From: JBMTVN01 sp046047235 | Lineage (GTDB): Bacteria; Verrucomicrobiota; Verrucomicrobiia; Limisphaerales; JAHDYP01 | Reading direction: 5' to 3' | Length of the DNA: 38,151 nt | Assembly: GCA_046047235.1 (NCBI GenBank) | Contig: JBJOII010000026.1 | Span: 1 to 38,151 of the forward strand | Part shown: positions 6,885 through 15,607 of the stretch, one piece after another | How positions within the stretch are numbered: the first letter of the stretch is position 1 | How the letters are laid out: every line of letters starts with the position of its first letter | Notes under the pieces: generated by a model | Databases searched by the model: none | Told to the model about the DNA's origin: nothing | What the model saw: only the letters and a program-made list of their open reading frames with translations | Program-made: the position numbers and the translations under genes

Positions 6885-9800
6885 GTGAGGTTTGCGAGGA
6901 TTCCATTTTGGGGTGGCACTGGCGGGGTAAAGGCAGTGGTCGTGCTGTTGTTGTGTCTTGGCCTGGGAGGTGTGGTTTCAGGACAGGATTTCGGGGTGGG
7001 GTTCGCGGATTCCCTGTTGCTTCCGCCGGTGGTAGAGCGTCGGGTGGATTACGTGGCGGATGTGCGTCCGATACTGAGCCGGCACTGTTATGCGTGTCAT
7101 GGTCCGGAGAAGCAGAGTGCGGGGTTGCGGTTGGACGTGAAAGCGTTGGCTTTGGCTGGCGGGGATGGGGGGGCTTGTATTGAGGTGGGGGACAGTAGTG
7201 GGAGCGCGATGATCCGATATGTGGGCGGTTTAGTGCGGGGAATGGAGATGCCGCCGCCGAAGCCGGGCAGGGAGAGGGTGAGCGATGAGGAGTTGGGGGT
7301 GTTGCGGGCTTGGATTGATCAGGGGGTGGAGTGGCCGGATGGAGTGGATGGAGCGAGTGTGGAGGATTCTCCGGATTGGTGGTCGTTGAGTTTGTTGGAG
7401 CGTCCGGAGGTGCCGGCCTTTCAGGGTGGCTTTGCCGGCTGGGTCAGGAATCCGATTGATTCCTTTGTGGGTGCGAAGCTGGCTGAGAAGGGGCTAAGGC
7501 CGTCGCCTGAAGCCGGCCGGGCGACACTGATCAGGAGGTTGTATTTCGACTTGGTCGGGCTTCCGCCTTCGCCGAAGGAGGTGCGCGAGTTTATGGCTGA
7601 TGAGAGGGCGGATGCGTATGAGCGGTTGGTAGATCGCCTGCTGGCGCGGCCGGAGTATGGGGAGCGGTGGGCTCGGCACTGGCTGGATGTGGTCCATTAC
7701 GGGGATACGCATGGGTATGACAAAGACAAGCCGCGTCCGAATGCGTGGCCGTATCGGGACTATGTGATTCGCGCATTTAACGAGGACAAGCCCTATGGTC
7801 GTTTTGTGCGGGAGCAGGTGGCGGGGGATGTGTTGTATCCGGGGACACGGGATGGTGTGGAGGCGTTGGGTTTTATTGCCGCGGGACCCTGGGATTTCAT
7901 TGGGCACGCGGAGGTATCGGAGGACAAGGTGGACGGGCAGATTGCCCGCCATTTGGATCGGGACGACATGGTTGCCAACACCATGGGGACCTTCACGAGC
8001 CTGACGGTGCATTGTGCGCAGTGTCACAATCACAAATTTGATCCGATTACCCAGGAGGACTACTACAGTCTGCAGGCGGTTTTTTCCGCCTTGGACAGGG
8101 CGGACAAGCGATATGACAAGGATCCGGAGGTGGGTGCGCGACGTCGGGCATTACGGGAGCGCAGGAGCAGTCTGGAGGTGATACGGGATGAGCTGGAGGG
8201 CAGGGTGAGGGAGTTGGGTGGAGAGTCGTTGTTGTTGGTGGAGGGCGAGCTGCGGAAGTTGCAGGAAGCGAAAGAGGGTGAAGGCCAGCGGCCGGAATTC
8301 GGGTATCACAGTGGGATCGAATCCATTGAGGGGACCATGAAGTGGGTTGAGGTCGATTTGGGGAGGGAGGTGGCGATTGCGCGGATTGGTTTGGTGGGGG
8401 CCCGGGACAGCTTTAACAACATTGGGGATGGCTTCGGCTTCCCGGTGCGGTACCGGGTTGAGGTCCGGGGGGAGGGCGATAATCCACCGCGGGTGGTGGT
8501 GGATCTTTCGGTGCAGGATCAGCCGAATCCCGGCGTGGTGCCGCAGCGGCATGACTTGGGGGGAGAGGTTGGCCGGTATGTCCGCGTGGTGGCGACGAAG
8601 CTTGCGCCCCGGCAGGGGGATTACATTTTCGCGTTGGCGGAATTGGAGGTGGAGGAAGTTGGGGGAGAGAATGTGGCGAGAGGGGCGGTGGTTACGGCTT
8701 TGGATTCCATCGAGGCGCCTGATCGTTGGGGGAAGGGGAACCTGGTAGATGGCATATATCCGGGCGTGGTGATGGACCGGAGCGGGGCCATCGCCGCTTT
8801 AGAGGCCAGTCGTGAGGCGGTTTTGCGGGAGCGGATTCCGGAGGAGTTGCTTCGGGCGCAGGAGGGGAATCGCAACGCCCTTGAGGAAGTGGAAGCTCTG
8901 CTGCAGAACTTGCCCGGTGAGAGCGTGGTCTATGCGGGTACGGTTCATTTTGGTGAGGGGGCCTTTCGCGGGACCGGAGGGCGGGGAGGCAAGCCGAGGA
9001 CGATTCACCTTTTGCGACGTGGGGATGTTCGGCAGCAGGGGGTGGAGGTGGGGCCGGGTGCGGTACTTGCGGTGTCCCAGGTTAGCGGCCGGTTCGAGTT
9101 GGGAGAAGATTCAGGGGAGGGGGATCGTCGCGCAGCATTGGCGGAGTGGTTGACCGACCGGAACAATCCCTTGACGTGGAGGAGCGTGGTCAACCGGTTG
9201 TGGCAGTATCATTTCGGCCGCGGGATTGTGGAGACTCCCAATGATTTCGGGCGCATGGGACAGCTGCCGACGCATCCGGAGCTGCTGGACTGGCTGGCGG
9301 TGGAACTGCGGGACGGCGGTGAATCGATTAAGCGGATTCAGCGGTTGATGGTGATGAGTGCGACGTATCGCCAGGTATCGGTGGTGCCCGGGGAGGAGGA
9401 GGCGTTGCGGCTGGCTTGGGGCGAGGCAGAGCGGCTGGATGCCGGGAACGTTTACTTGTGGAGGATGAATCGACGGCGATTGGAGGCTGAGGCCATTCGG
9501 GATGCGGTCTTGTGGGCGAGCGGGAAGCTGGACACGACGATGTTTGGTCCGGGCTTTGAGGACTTTGTGGTGGAGAAGCCGGAGCATTCTCCTCATTACC
9601 AATATCATTTGTATGATCCGGAGGATGAGACCACGCATCGGCGTTCCGTGTATCGCTTTCTGGTGAGGTCACAGTTGCAGCCATTCATGAGCACGTTGGA
9701 TTGCGCTGATCCCTCGATGCAGGTGGGCAGGCGAGGTGAGTCGTTATCGCCCCTGCAGGCACTGGCATTGCTGAACAACAGCCTGGTATTGGCGATGTCG

Positions 9801-9995
9801 CGATACATGGCTGAACGGCTGGAGGCGGGTCAGGGCAGCATTGAAGAGCAGGTGAGGGAGGGGGTTTGGCTAGCTTTGGGCAGGGCACCAACGGAGCGGG
9901 AAGCAGCAGTGTTGGCGGCCTATGCCAGCCGACACGGCCTGGCGAATTATTGTCGGCTTCTCTTCAACCTTAATGAGTTTAGTTTTGTGGACTGA
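6885..9995 (+). CDS. PSCyt1-PSCyt2-PSD1 (DUF1549/DUF1553) cytochrome-type exported protein with discoidin-like insert
   Basis: This is a large exported protein of about 1,036 aa. An N-terminal hydrophobic segment (VKAVVVLLLCLGLGG) is followed by a PSCyt1 domain with the heme-c motif CYACH (68-72) in a DVRPILSRHCYACHGPEKQ context. A PSCyt2/DUF1549 domain follows, with a second CAQCH (377-381), then a charged, probably coiled-coil stretch (about 420-466). A discoidin/F5-8C-like beta domain (about 473-600) comes next, and a C-terminal PSD1/DUF1553 domain (about 745-1005, containing RSVVNRLWQYHFGRGIVET). I prefer the GTG at 6885 because GGAGGAG lies about 8 bases upstream; the earlier GTG at 6861 would overlap the sulfatase. 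Its biochemical role is unproven, but it always travels with sulfatases and DUF1501 proteins, so an extracytoplasmic oxidative or carbohydrate role is likely. Confidence 0.92.
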   Translation: MRFARIPFWGGTGGVKAVVVLLLCLGLGGVVSGQDFGVGFADSLLLPPVVERRVDYVADVRPILSRHCYACHGPEKQSAGLRLDVKALALAGGDGGACIEVGDSSGSAMIRYVGGLVRGMEMPPPKPGRERVSDEELGVLRAWIDQGVEWPDGVDGASVEDSPDWWSLSLLERPEVPAFQGGFAGWVRNPIDSFVGAKLAEKGLRPSPEAGRATLIRRLYFDLVGLPPSPKEVREFMADERADAYERLVDRLLARPEYGERWARHWLDVVHYGDTHGYDKDKPRPNAWPYRDYVIRAFNEDKPYGRFVREQVAGDVLYPGTRDGVEALGFIAAGPWDFIGHAEVSEDKVDGQIARHLDRDDMVANTMGTFTSLTVHCAQCHNHKFDPITQEDYYSLQAVFSALDRADKRYDKDPEVGARRRALRERRSSLEVIRDELEGRVRELGGESLLLVEGELRKLQEAKEGEGQRPEFGYHSGIESIEGTMKWVEVDLGREVAIARIGLVGARDSFNNIGDGFGFPVRYRVEVRGEGDNPPRVVVDLSVQDQPNPGVVPQRHDLGGEVGRYVRVVATKLAPRQGDYIFALAELEVEEVGGENVARGAVVTALDSIEAPDRWGKGNLVDGIYPGVVMDRSGAIAALEASREAVLRERIPEELLRAQEGNRNALEEVEALLQNLPGESVVYAGTVHFGEGAFRGTGGRGGKPRTIHLLRRGDVRQQGVEVGPGAVLAVSQVSGRFELGEDSGEGDRRAALAEWLTDRNNPLTWRSVVNRLWQYHFGRGIVETPNDFGRMGQLPTHPELLDWLAVELRDGGESIKRIQRLMVMSATYRQVSVVPGEEEALRLAWGEAERLDAGNVYLWRMNRRRLEAEAIRDAVLWASGKLDTTMFGPGFEDFVVEKPEHSPHYQYHLYDPEDETTHRRSVYRFLVRSQLQPFMSTLDCADPSMQVGRRGESLSPLQALALLNNSLVLAMSRYMAERLEAGQGSIEEQVREGVWLALGRAPTEREAAVLAAYASRHGLANYCRLLFNLNEFSFVD

Positions 9996-9998
9996 TTT

Positions 9999-11513
9999 AT
10001 GTCTGATCAGCGGCATCCATCGAAGTGGCACCGGGCCGGTCTGGCGAGGTTGGGGATGACACGACGGGACTTTCTCTGGCGTGCGGGGGGTGGGTTGGGG
10101 GGCATTGCCTTGTCATCCATGCTGGGGGGGGATTCGCTGATGGCGGGTGCGGGGAGCGGTGCGTGGCCGGGGCAGCTGCATTTCCCCCCGAAGGCCAAGC
10201 GGGTGGTGCAGCTATTCATGGCGGGGGCGGCGAGCCACATTGACTTGTTTGACTACAAGCCGTTGCTGGCTGAGCGGCATGGCGAGAAGTGGGATGCGGG
10301 GGAGAAGATAGAGTTGTTTCAAAGTGAGCCGGGGAGTGTTTTTGCATCGCCTTGGTCGTGGAAACAGTATGGCGAGTGCGGGAAATATTTGAGCGAGGTG
10401 GTGGCGGACCTGGGGGTGTGTGCGGACGACATGGCATTCGTGCATGATGTCGTGGGGAAGACGGGGGTGCACAGCCAGGCCACCTATTTACAGGCCACGG
10501 GTTTTCAGCTGCCGGGGTTTCCGGGGATGGGTTGTTGGGTGAGTTATGCGCTGGGCAGTCTGAACGACAATCTGCCAACCTTCGTGGTTCTGCCGGATCA
10601 TCGGGGGTTTGCGTCGAACGGGCCGAAGAACTGGGACGCGGCGTTTTTATCCGGTGAACACAGTGGGACGATGATTTATCCTGGCAGGCCTACGCCGATC
10701 AGCGATTTATTTCCCGGGGCGGCGGGCAGTTACATTACTCCGGAGAGCGAGATCGAGGCGCTACGGGTCATGGGGGATTTAAATGGGGAGCATGCTGCGT
10801 TGCGCGGGGAGGATGGGAGGTTGGAGGCGAGGATTCGGAGTTACGAGCTGGCGGCGCGGATGCAGCTGGCGGCACCGGATGCGCTGGATATTTCCAAGGA
10901 GCCGGCGCATGTCATGAAGCTCTATGGGCTGGACCATGGGCAGACGACCTTTGACAAGGAGATCAACCCCTTGGAAGAGACGGATGTGTTCAGCCGAAAG
11001 TGTCTGGTGGCGCGGAGGCTCCTGGAGAGAGGAGTTCGTTTTGTGCAGATCTGGTCGGGTAACGACAATGGATTTCCACGTCGAAACTGGGATTCGCACG
11101 AGGACCTTGAGCGCGACCACGGGCCTCTGGCGCGGGGGATGGCGAGGGGTGCGTCGGCGCTGATTCAGGACCTGAAGCAACGGGGGTTGTTGGAGGACAC
11201 CATTGTCTTATGGACCACCGAGTTTGGTCGCATGCCCTGCGCGCAGGGTGGCAAGGGGAGGGATCATAATCCTTTCGTGTTTACCAACTGGTTGTGCGGT
11301 GGCGGCATCAAGGGGGGGGTGAGTTATGGTTCCAGTGATGAGTGGGGTTACAAGCCTGCCGACAGGAACAATTACAGCCAGGTCTACGACGTGCATGCCA
11401 CGGTGCTGCGGCTGTTGGGGTTGGATCACGAGAGGTTGACCGTGAGGAACAACGGTATTGACCGGCGACTTACGGATGTTCACGGGCACGTGATCGAGGA
11501 TTTGATCGCCTAG
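9999..11513 (+). CDS. Tat-exported DUF1501 protein
   Basis: This 504-aa protein belongs to the DUF1501 family, whose fold is related to alkaline phosphatase and sulfatases. A twin-arginine signal (T21-R-R-D-F-L26, then a Gly/Ala-rich hydrophobic stretch) directs folded export. Conserved family stretches include QLFMAGAASHIDLFDYKP, GVHSQATYLQATGF, NWDSHEDLERDHGPLARGM and TTEFGRMPCAQGGKGRDHNP, which hold the likely metal-binding His and Asp residues. It starts 3 bp after the PSCyt/PSD1 stop and is clearly part of the same operon. DUF1549/1553 and DUF1501 proteins are encoded as pairs across Planctomycetes and Verrucomicrobia. Their joint function is not established, though both must act outside the cytoplasm. 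An eight-G run near 10124 lies in the coding region. Confidence 0.93.
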   Translation: MSDQRHPSKWHRAGLARLGMTRRDFLWRAGGGLGGIALSSMLGGDSLMAGAGSGAWPGQLHFPPKAKRVVQLFMAGAASHIDLFDYKPLLAERHGEKWDAGEKIELFQSEPGSVFASPWSWKQYGECGKYLSEVVADLGVCADDMAFVHDVVGKTGVHSQATYLQATGFQLPGFPGMGCWVSYALGSLNDNLPTFVVLPDHRGFASNGPKNWDAAFLSGEHSGTMIYPGRPTPISDLFPGAAGSYITPESEIEALRVMGDLNGEHAALRGEDGRLEARIRSYELAARMQLAAPDALDISKEPAHVMKLYGLDHGQTTFDKEINPLEETDVFSRKCLVARRLLERGVRFVQIWSGNDNGFPRRNWDSHEDLERDHGPLARGMARGASALIQDLKQRGLLEDTIVLWTTEFGRMPCAQGGKGRDHNPFVFTNWLCGGGIKGGVSYGSSDEWGYKPADRNNYSQVYDVHATVLRLLGLDHERLTVRNNGIDRRLTDVHGHVIEDLIA

Positions 11514-11541
11514 GTTTGGGCAGGGCTCCCCTCCGACGGCT

Positions 11542-13476
11542 CTACGGAATTTCCTTGAGGCGGAAATAGCGGCCTGTTTCCTCAATGACAAACTCCTGTT
11601 CCAGGGTCTCTTCCTCGGCCACAAAGGGATTTCCTGCTGGCAGCCAATCCACCATGTTGGCGGATGACTCCAGTTGGTAAACCCGCCCTAGAGTCATGCC
11701 CAGAGTCACAGCTACCCTAGTGTAACGGATCTGTAGCCAGTTGTCCCTGGCAGCGTCAGCAATACGAACACTTGGAAGATAGGTATATCCACTCCCAGGG
11801 TTGGTTATCTCGATAGAGGTAATAATTCCGTTCTGGATTACAGCCAGAGCTTCGGCGCCTTGACCCCCACCGCCTGTCAGGATAATTGCCGGGGTCGTCG
11901 AGTACCCATTGCCGGGATCAGTGATGATCACCCTCGTTACGAGACCATCCACCACTTCCGCTCTGGCCTCGGCACGACGGGGCCTTGTTTCGTAGGCATA
12001 GAGTGCGGCTACCTCGTTGGAGGTGAGAGCCCGATTGTAGATGCGGATCTCGTCGAGCGTGGCCTCAGCCAGAGCCTCGCTTGCGTCTGTCAGGCTCGCG
12101 CTTCCCCCGATTGTGATTCTCCCGCTGCTGAAGTCCGGGGATAGCGGGAAATAATCTGACTCGTATGCCGGAAGTCCGTTGACGAAAAGCTGCCAGGTCT
12201 CCCCGCGTACCACTGTCAGGTGCGTCCAAGTCAGGTCAGGGACGAGTTGATCACTGTCTGGTCCGAAGTTGGCCTGTCGGTTGACCTGGTTTGCCGACAG
12301 CCAGTAGTCAGCATGGAAACCTAGCTCACCAGCTTGATCGGGTGGAAAGCCGGCACCATTCCGGCCAAGCGCGACTGCACCTGCTTGCGCGATTCTTTGG
12401 CTCTCAATCTCGATGACATTTTGTCTCACTGAGGAAGGCGACTCCCACTGGGCCCACATCGAAACAGAGAAGCGGTCATTAAATGGGTTGGGAGATAGAG
12501 TGCTTTGGAGAATGTTCTCAATCCGGGAAAACTTACCAGCCAGCAGATTGCCATTCAGATCTAATCCGGGTTCCAGTGTGCCGGATAGATCATTCTGGTT
12601 CAGGCTGTGGTCGGTTGCATCACCGCTGAAGGGATAGTAGGCGACTAACCCGCTGGTCAGGAAGAGGTTTTCCGGTTGCTGAGATTCGTAGGCGTGAAGC
12701 TGGAGAACCTCCGACTCGGACAAAGCACGGTCGTAAATGCGGATATCATCCAGGGCACCTTGAAACGAAGCCATATCGAAAAAGCCCCCGATCCAGAAAT
12801 CTCCTTCCGTCGTGTTTATTTGAAGGTTGGGGTCTGGCATCTCCTGCCAGGTGATCTGCCGTCCGTTATGAAAAGTCGTTACCGTGTTCGTTTCAACTAC
12901 AACCACCAAGTGGCTCCACATTGGTTCAAAAAGGGCTGCATCCGCGGCACCGAAGTAGCCGCCAGCGCCACTTTGCGGGCTGCTGAAATCCACCTTGAAT
13001 CCTCCATAGCTGGTGAAGCCGATGGAGAGGCTCCTTCCACCCTGATCGGTCAGGAAATCCTGTTTGCCTGAATAGACCAGCGATATCGGTCGCCATGGTT
13101 CGCGTGGTAATCCTTCATCCATTCTATACCAAAGAGAAAAACTTCGATTTGCTCCCGCGGATGGGAGTGACCCGCCATCGGGTGATGCTTCGCGAATCAC
13201 CACGGCTGAACCGAGGCCTTCATCGAAATGCATGGCTGCGCCGAGCACATGGAAGCGGTTGGCTATGGGCCTGATATGAAATGCTTCGACGATGAGTTGA
13301 TTTGCGCTCTGATTGTCCACTGACCTGTCGAAGGGCAGGTAAGCGACAAGGCCATCGGTGAGCCACCCCGGTTGTGCTTTCGCGAGGATTGGAGATAGCA
13401 ACCAGAGAGAACAACAAACTCCTATCATCCAAGTGCTGACCATTCTGTGCACTGTCATACTTCTTGGGGTGTTCAT
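11542..13476 (-). CDS. Secreted protein with two LamG/concanavalin-like domains
   Basis: This protein of about 644 aa has a signal peptide (hydrophobic WMIGVCCSLWLLSPILAKAQ). Two tandem LamG-type jelly rolls follow: the first opens with GLVAYLPFDRSVDNQS and closes with ALDDIRIYDRALSESEV, the second opens with GLVAYYPFSGDATDHS and closes with TLDEIRIYNRALTSNEV. Two short Gly-rich repeats then occur (ITDPGNGYSTTPAI and ITNPGSGYTYLPSV). The C-terminal module GRVYQLESSANMVDWLPAGN...GRYFRLKE is widespread in exported verrucomicrobial proteins. The role is probably glycan or surface binding. Several starts are possible: TTG 13491, ATG 13476, ATG 13458. I chose the ATG at 13476, but ATG 13458 with an AAGAAG upstream is an alternative. 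The gene diverges from the secreted-protein cluster to its right, with about 210 bp between. Confidence 0.85.
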   Translation of the reverse strand: MNTPRSMTVHRMVSTWMIGVCCSLWLLSPILAKAQPGWLTDGLVAYLPFDRSVDNQSANQLIVEAFHIRPIANRFHVLGAAMHFDEGLGSAVVIREASPDGGSLPSAGANRSFSLWYRMDEGLPREPWRPISLVYSGKQDFLTDQGGRSLSIGFTSYGGFKVDFSSPQSGAGGYFGAADAALFEPMWSHLVVVVETNTVTTFHNGRQITWQEMPDPNLQINTTEGDFWIGGFFDMASFQGALDDIRIYDRALSESEVLQLHAYESQQPENLFLTSGLVAYYPFSGDATDHSLNQNDLSGTLEPGLDLNGNLLAGKFSRIENILQSTLSPNPFNDRFSVSMWAQWESPSSVRQNVIEIESQRIAQAGAVALGRNGAGFPPDQAGELGFHADYWLSANQVNRQANFGPDSDQLVPDLTWTHLTVVRGETWQLFVNGLPAYESDYFPLSPDFSSGRITIGGSASLTDASEALAEATLDEIRIYNRALTSNEVAALYAYETRPRRAEARAEVVDGLVTRVIITDPGNGYSTTPAIILTGGGGQGAEALAVIQNGIITSIEITNPGSGYTYLPSVRIADAARDNWLQIRYTRVAVTLGMTLGRVYQLESSANMVDWLPAGNPFVAEEETLEQEFVIEETGRYFRLKEIP

Positions 13477-13588
13477 GTTTAGTTTGGGCAAGCCCAGTGT
13501 ATCTTCACCAGATCGGCGGTGTCTAATAAAAGGCGTCGAAAGCCGGCCTAATCGTCTATTGGACGGTTGATTGATATAGAATAAAGCT

Positions 13589-13681
13589 ATGAAAAAAAAA
13601 GATTTTGGCTATTTGACGATCGCATTCCCAGTGAACAACATTAGCGGCCCGGTGTTCTGGATGTTCCTCGGCTTCGGGTAA
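13589..13681 (+). CDS. Possible 30-codon leader ORF with an A9 tract
   Basis: An ATG followed by nine A residues opens a 30-residue frame (MKKKDFGYLTIAFPVNNISG, then PVFWMFLGFG) ending in TAA eight bases before the first ATG of the downstream frame. It has a basic start and hydrophobic end and could be a leader or small membrane peptide. No clear ribosome-binding site is visible and it may be chance. The A9 tract is in frame as Lys codons and could be prone to slippage. Confidence 0.2.
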   Translation: MKKKDFGYLTIAFPVNNISGPVFWMFLGFG

Positions 13682-13730
13682 CAACTCTATGTCGTATTCA
13701 AGAGTTCTTGCTGTTTCTCGGAGCCAAGCA

Positions 13731-15539
13731 ATGACCTTCGCTTTCATGAGGGCAGGTAGTTTTCTCGCTGCATCTCTGTTTCTTTTGGTTAACGGTGTAC
13801 AGGCTCAGTGGATCACTCAGACGGTTGAGCTGAAGCAAGGTTGGAACGCAGTCTTTTTGCACATTGATGCGACGCACGCGTCTTTGGATTCCATTTTGGC
13901 GGCCGACCCGAGCCATCCGATTCAGGAGGTGTGGCGATGGAATCCCGCTGGAACCGAGCAGTTCATTGATAACCCTCTGGCTCCCGTAAACCAAGTTTCT
14001 GAGTGGACGAAATGGGATCGGTTGAATCCGGGTCTTGGCTTGCAAATGCTCGGGGGGGACACGGCCTACCTGGTTCGCGTAGACAGCGCCTTTGTTGGCA
14101 CCTACAGATGGTCGGTGGTAGGAAAGCCGGTTCTGCCCAGGTCGGTCTGGCGGGTGGATGGACTGAATCTAATTGGCTTCGCTACTTCTCCGGACTCTCC
14201 TCCACGCTTCTACGAATTTCTACAAAACGCCACTGCCTTGGACGAGGTGTCGACTGAGATTTTCCAGTATAAGGGTGGGGACTTGGGGGAGAACAACCCT
14301 GTAGCGATTGTGGGTCAGTTATTGGAAACAACCCCAGTGCGCAGGGGGGAGGCGTTCTGGATTCGCAATGGGCAGGTCTTCAATCGCTATTTTGGCCCCT
14401 TTGAAATTGCGAACGTCACCATGGGTTCCCTGCGGTTCGGGTCATCCCTATCCACCCTGTCTTTTCGATTGAGAAATCTATCGCCCAATGCGCTCACGAT
14501 TAGCGCGTCCCTAGTGGAGTCTGAGGCTGCACCGGTTGGCCAGGCTGCGCCAGTGGATGTTCCTCCCCTCCTGCTGCGTGGGAATATCGATTTCACGGAC
14601 TTGACCTACGGCTATACTAACATGCCTGTGGGGGAGACGCAGACATGGACCCTCAATGGCCGTGATCAGGAGGGAAGCGAAGTGGAGGTTGTCCTCGGTT
14701 TGGATCGATCCTCAATGGCTGGAACTCCGGGAGATTTATTTGCGGGCATATTGCGCTTTACCGATTCCTTGGGCTTTTCTCAGGTTGACCTGGGGATCTC
14801 CGCTGAAATGGCATCGTCCACGGGGCTGTGGGTGGGGAATGCAGCAATCACTCAAGTAGGTCAGTATCTCAAAAGTTTCCTGAGGGACAGTAGCGGCGAA
14901 CTGTTTGCCGACGAATCAGGTCGGTATCAGGTGACCGGAGTGGAAACCAACCTGACAGCTGTTGCATCACCCACAACCCTGCGTCTCATCGTGCATAATC
15001 CTGCGAGTGGGGCCGCTCGACTTCTCCAGCGCGTCTATGTTGGCTCCGGGATCGAGGGCCAAATTGTCCTATCCAACTCAGAAAAGCCTCTGGATCCCGC
15101 AGAGTTCGGGAATGCCCGGCGTATCAGTGCAGCCCATTTGCCTTGGTCTGAATCCAACCTTGGCTGGAGTCTTAGCGGATTGATCCAGCTTGGTGACACT
15201 TTAACTACCCGTGTGACGACCCCGCATGGAGATCATGCTGCCAATCCTTTCCTGCATACCTATCATCCTGATCACGACAATCGTGATGCGTCCTTTAGCA
15301 GTGAGCTCCCGGCGGGAATCGAGTCATACGATATTGTGAGAGACATAACACTGCTTCCCTTACTTCCTGGTGACGATTTTCAAAGCCGCACGGCCGCTGG
15401 AACTACCCTGACGGGAATCTATCGGGAAACCATTCAGTTGCTGGGAGGTCAGGCGCCTGGCAAGCAGTATGAAGTACAGGGCTATTTCTCGCTGTCGCGA
15501 GTCAGTGAATTGCCCGAAATGTTGTTCGTGGACCCCTGA
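13731..15539 (+). CDS. Secreted protein of unknown function (about 602 aa)
   Basis: I do not recognise a named domain. The ATG at 13731 is chosen because GGAG lies 7 bases upstream and it opens directly into a standard signal peptide (MTFAFMRAGSFLAASLFLLV, cleavage after VQA). An earlier in-frame ATG at 13689 would add 14 residues ahead of it. The mature protein begins QWITQTVELKQGWNAVFLHI and is rich in beta-forming residues, suggesting several immunoglobulin-like or jelly-roll modules. The C-terminal part holds a His/Asp-rich segment, HTYHPDHDNRDASF, that could bind metal. The gene leads a run of exported-protein genes that includes a fibre-like protein and the giant protein. This order suggests the products assemble or act together at the cell surface. 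Function is inferred only as 'secreted or surface'. Confidence 0.8.
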   Translation: MTFAFMRAGSFLAASLFLLVNGVQAQWITQTVELKQGWNAVFLHIDATHASLDSILAADPSHPIQEVWRWNPAGTEQFIDNPLAPVNQVSEWTKWDRLNPGLGLQMLGGDTAYLVRVDSAFVGTYRWSVVGKPVLPRSVWRVDGLNLIGFATSPDSPPRFYEFLQNATALDEVSTEIFQYKGGDLGENNPVAIVGQLLETTPVRRGEAFWIRNGQVFNRYFGPFEIANVTMGSLRFGSSLSTLSFRLRNLSPNALTISASLVESEAAPVGQAAPVDVPPLLLRGNIDFTDLTYGYTNMPVGETQTWTLNGRDQEGSEVEVVLGLDRSSMAGTPGDLFAGILRFTDSLGFSQVDLGISAEMASSTGLWVGNAAITQVGQYLKSFLRDSSGELFADESGRYQVTGVETNLTAVASPTTLRLIVHNPASGAARLLQRVYVGSGIEGQIVLSNSEKPLDPAEFGNARRISAAHLPWSESNLGWSLSGLIQLGDTLTTRVTTPHGDHAANPFLHTYHPDHDNRDASFSSELPAGIESYDIVRDITLLPLLPGDDFQSRTAAGTTLTGIYRETIQLLGGQAPGKQYEVQGYFSLSRVSELPEMLFVDP

Positions 15540-15607
15540 ATACGGCGCAAAGCAGTCTCCGATATGACTCTAAAGAACGCAGAACATAAGTTTAACGAAC
15601 TGTGAGT

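Noticed and set aside
3680..11312. G7-G8 runs in coding regions (near 3685, 10124 and 11310) as possible phase-variable tracts.
   Set aside because: They are common where the plus strand is so G-rich, lie mid-gene in housekeeping-type proteins, and the frames are intact.
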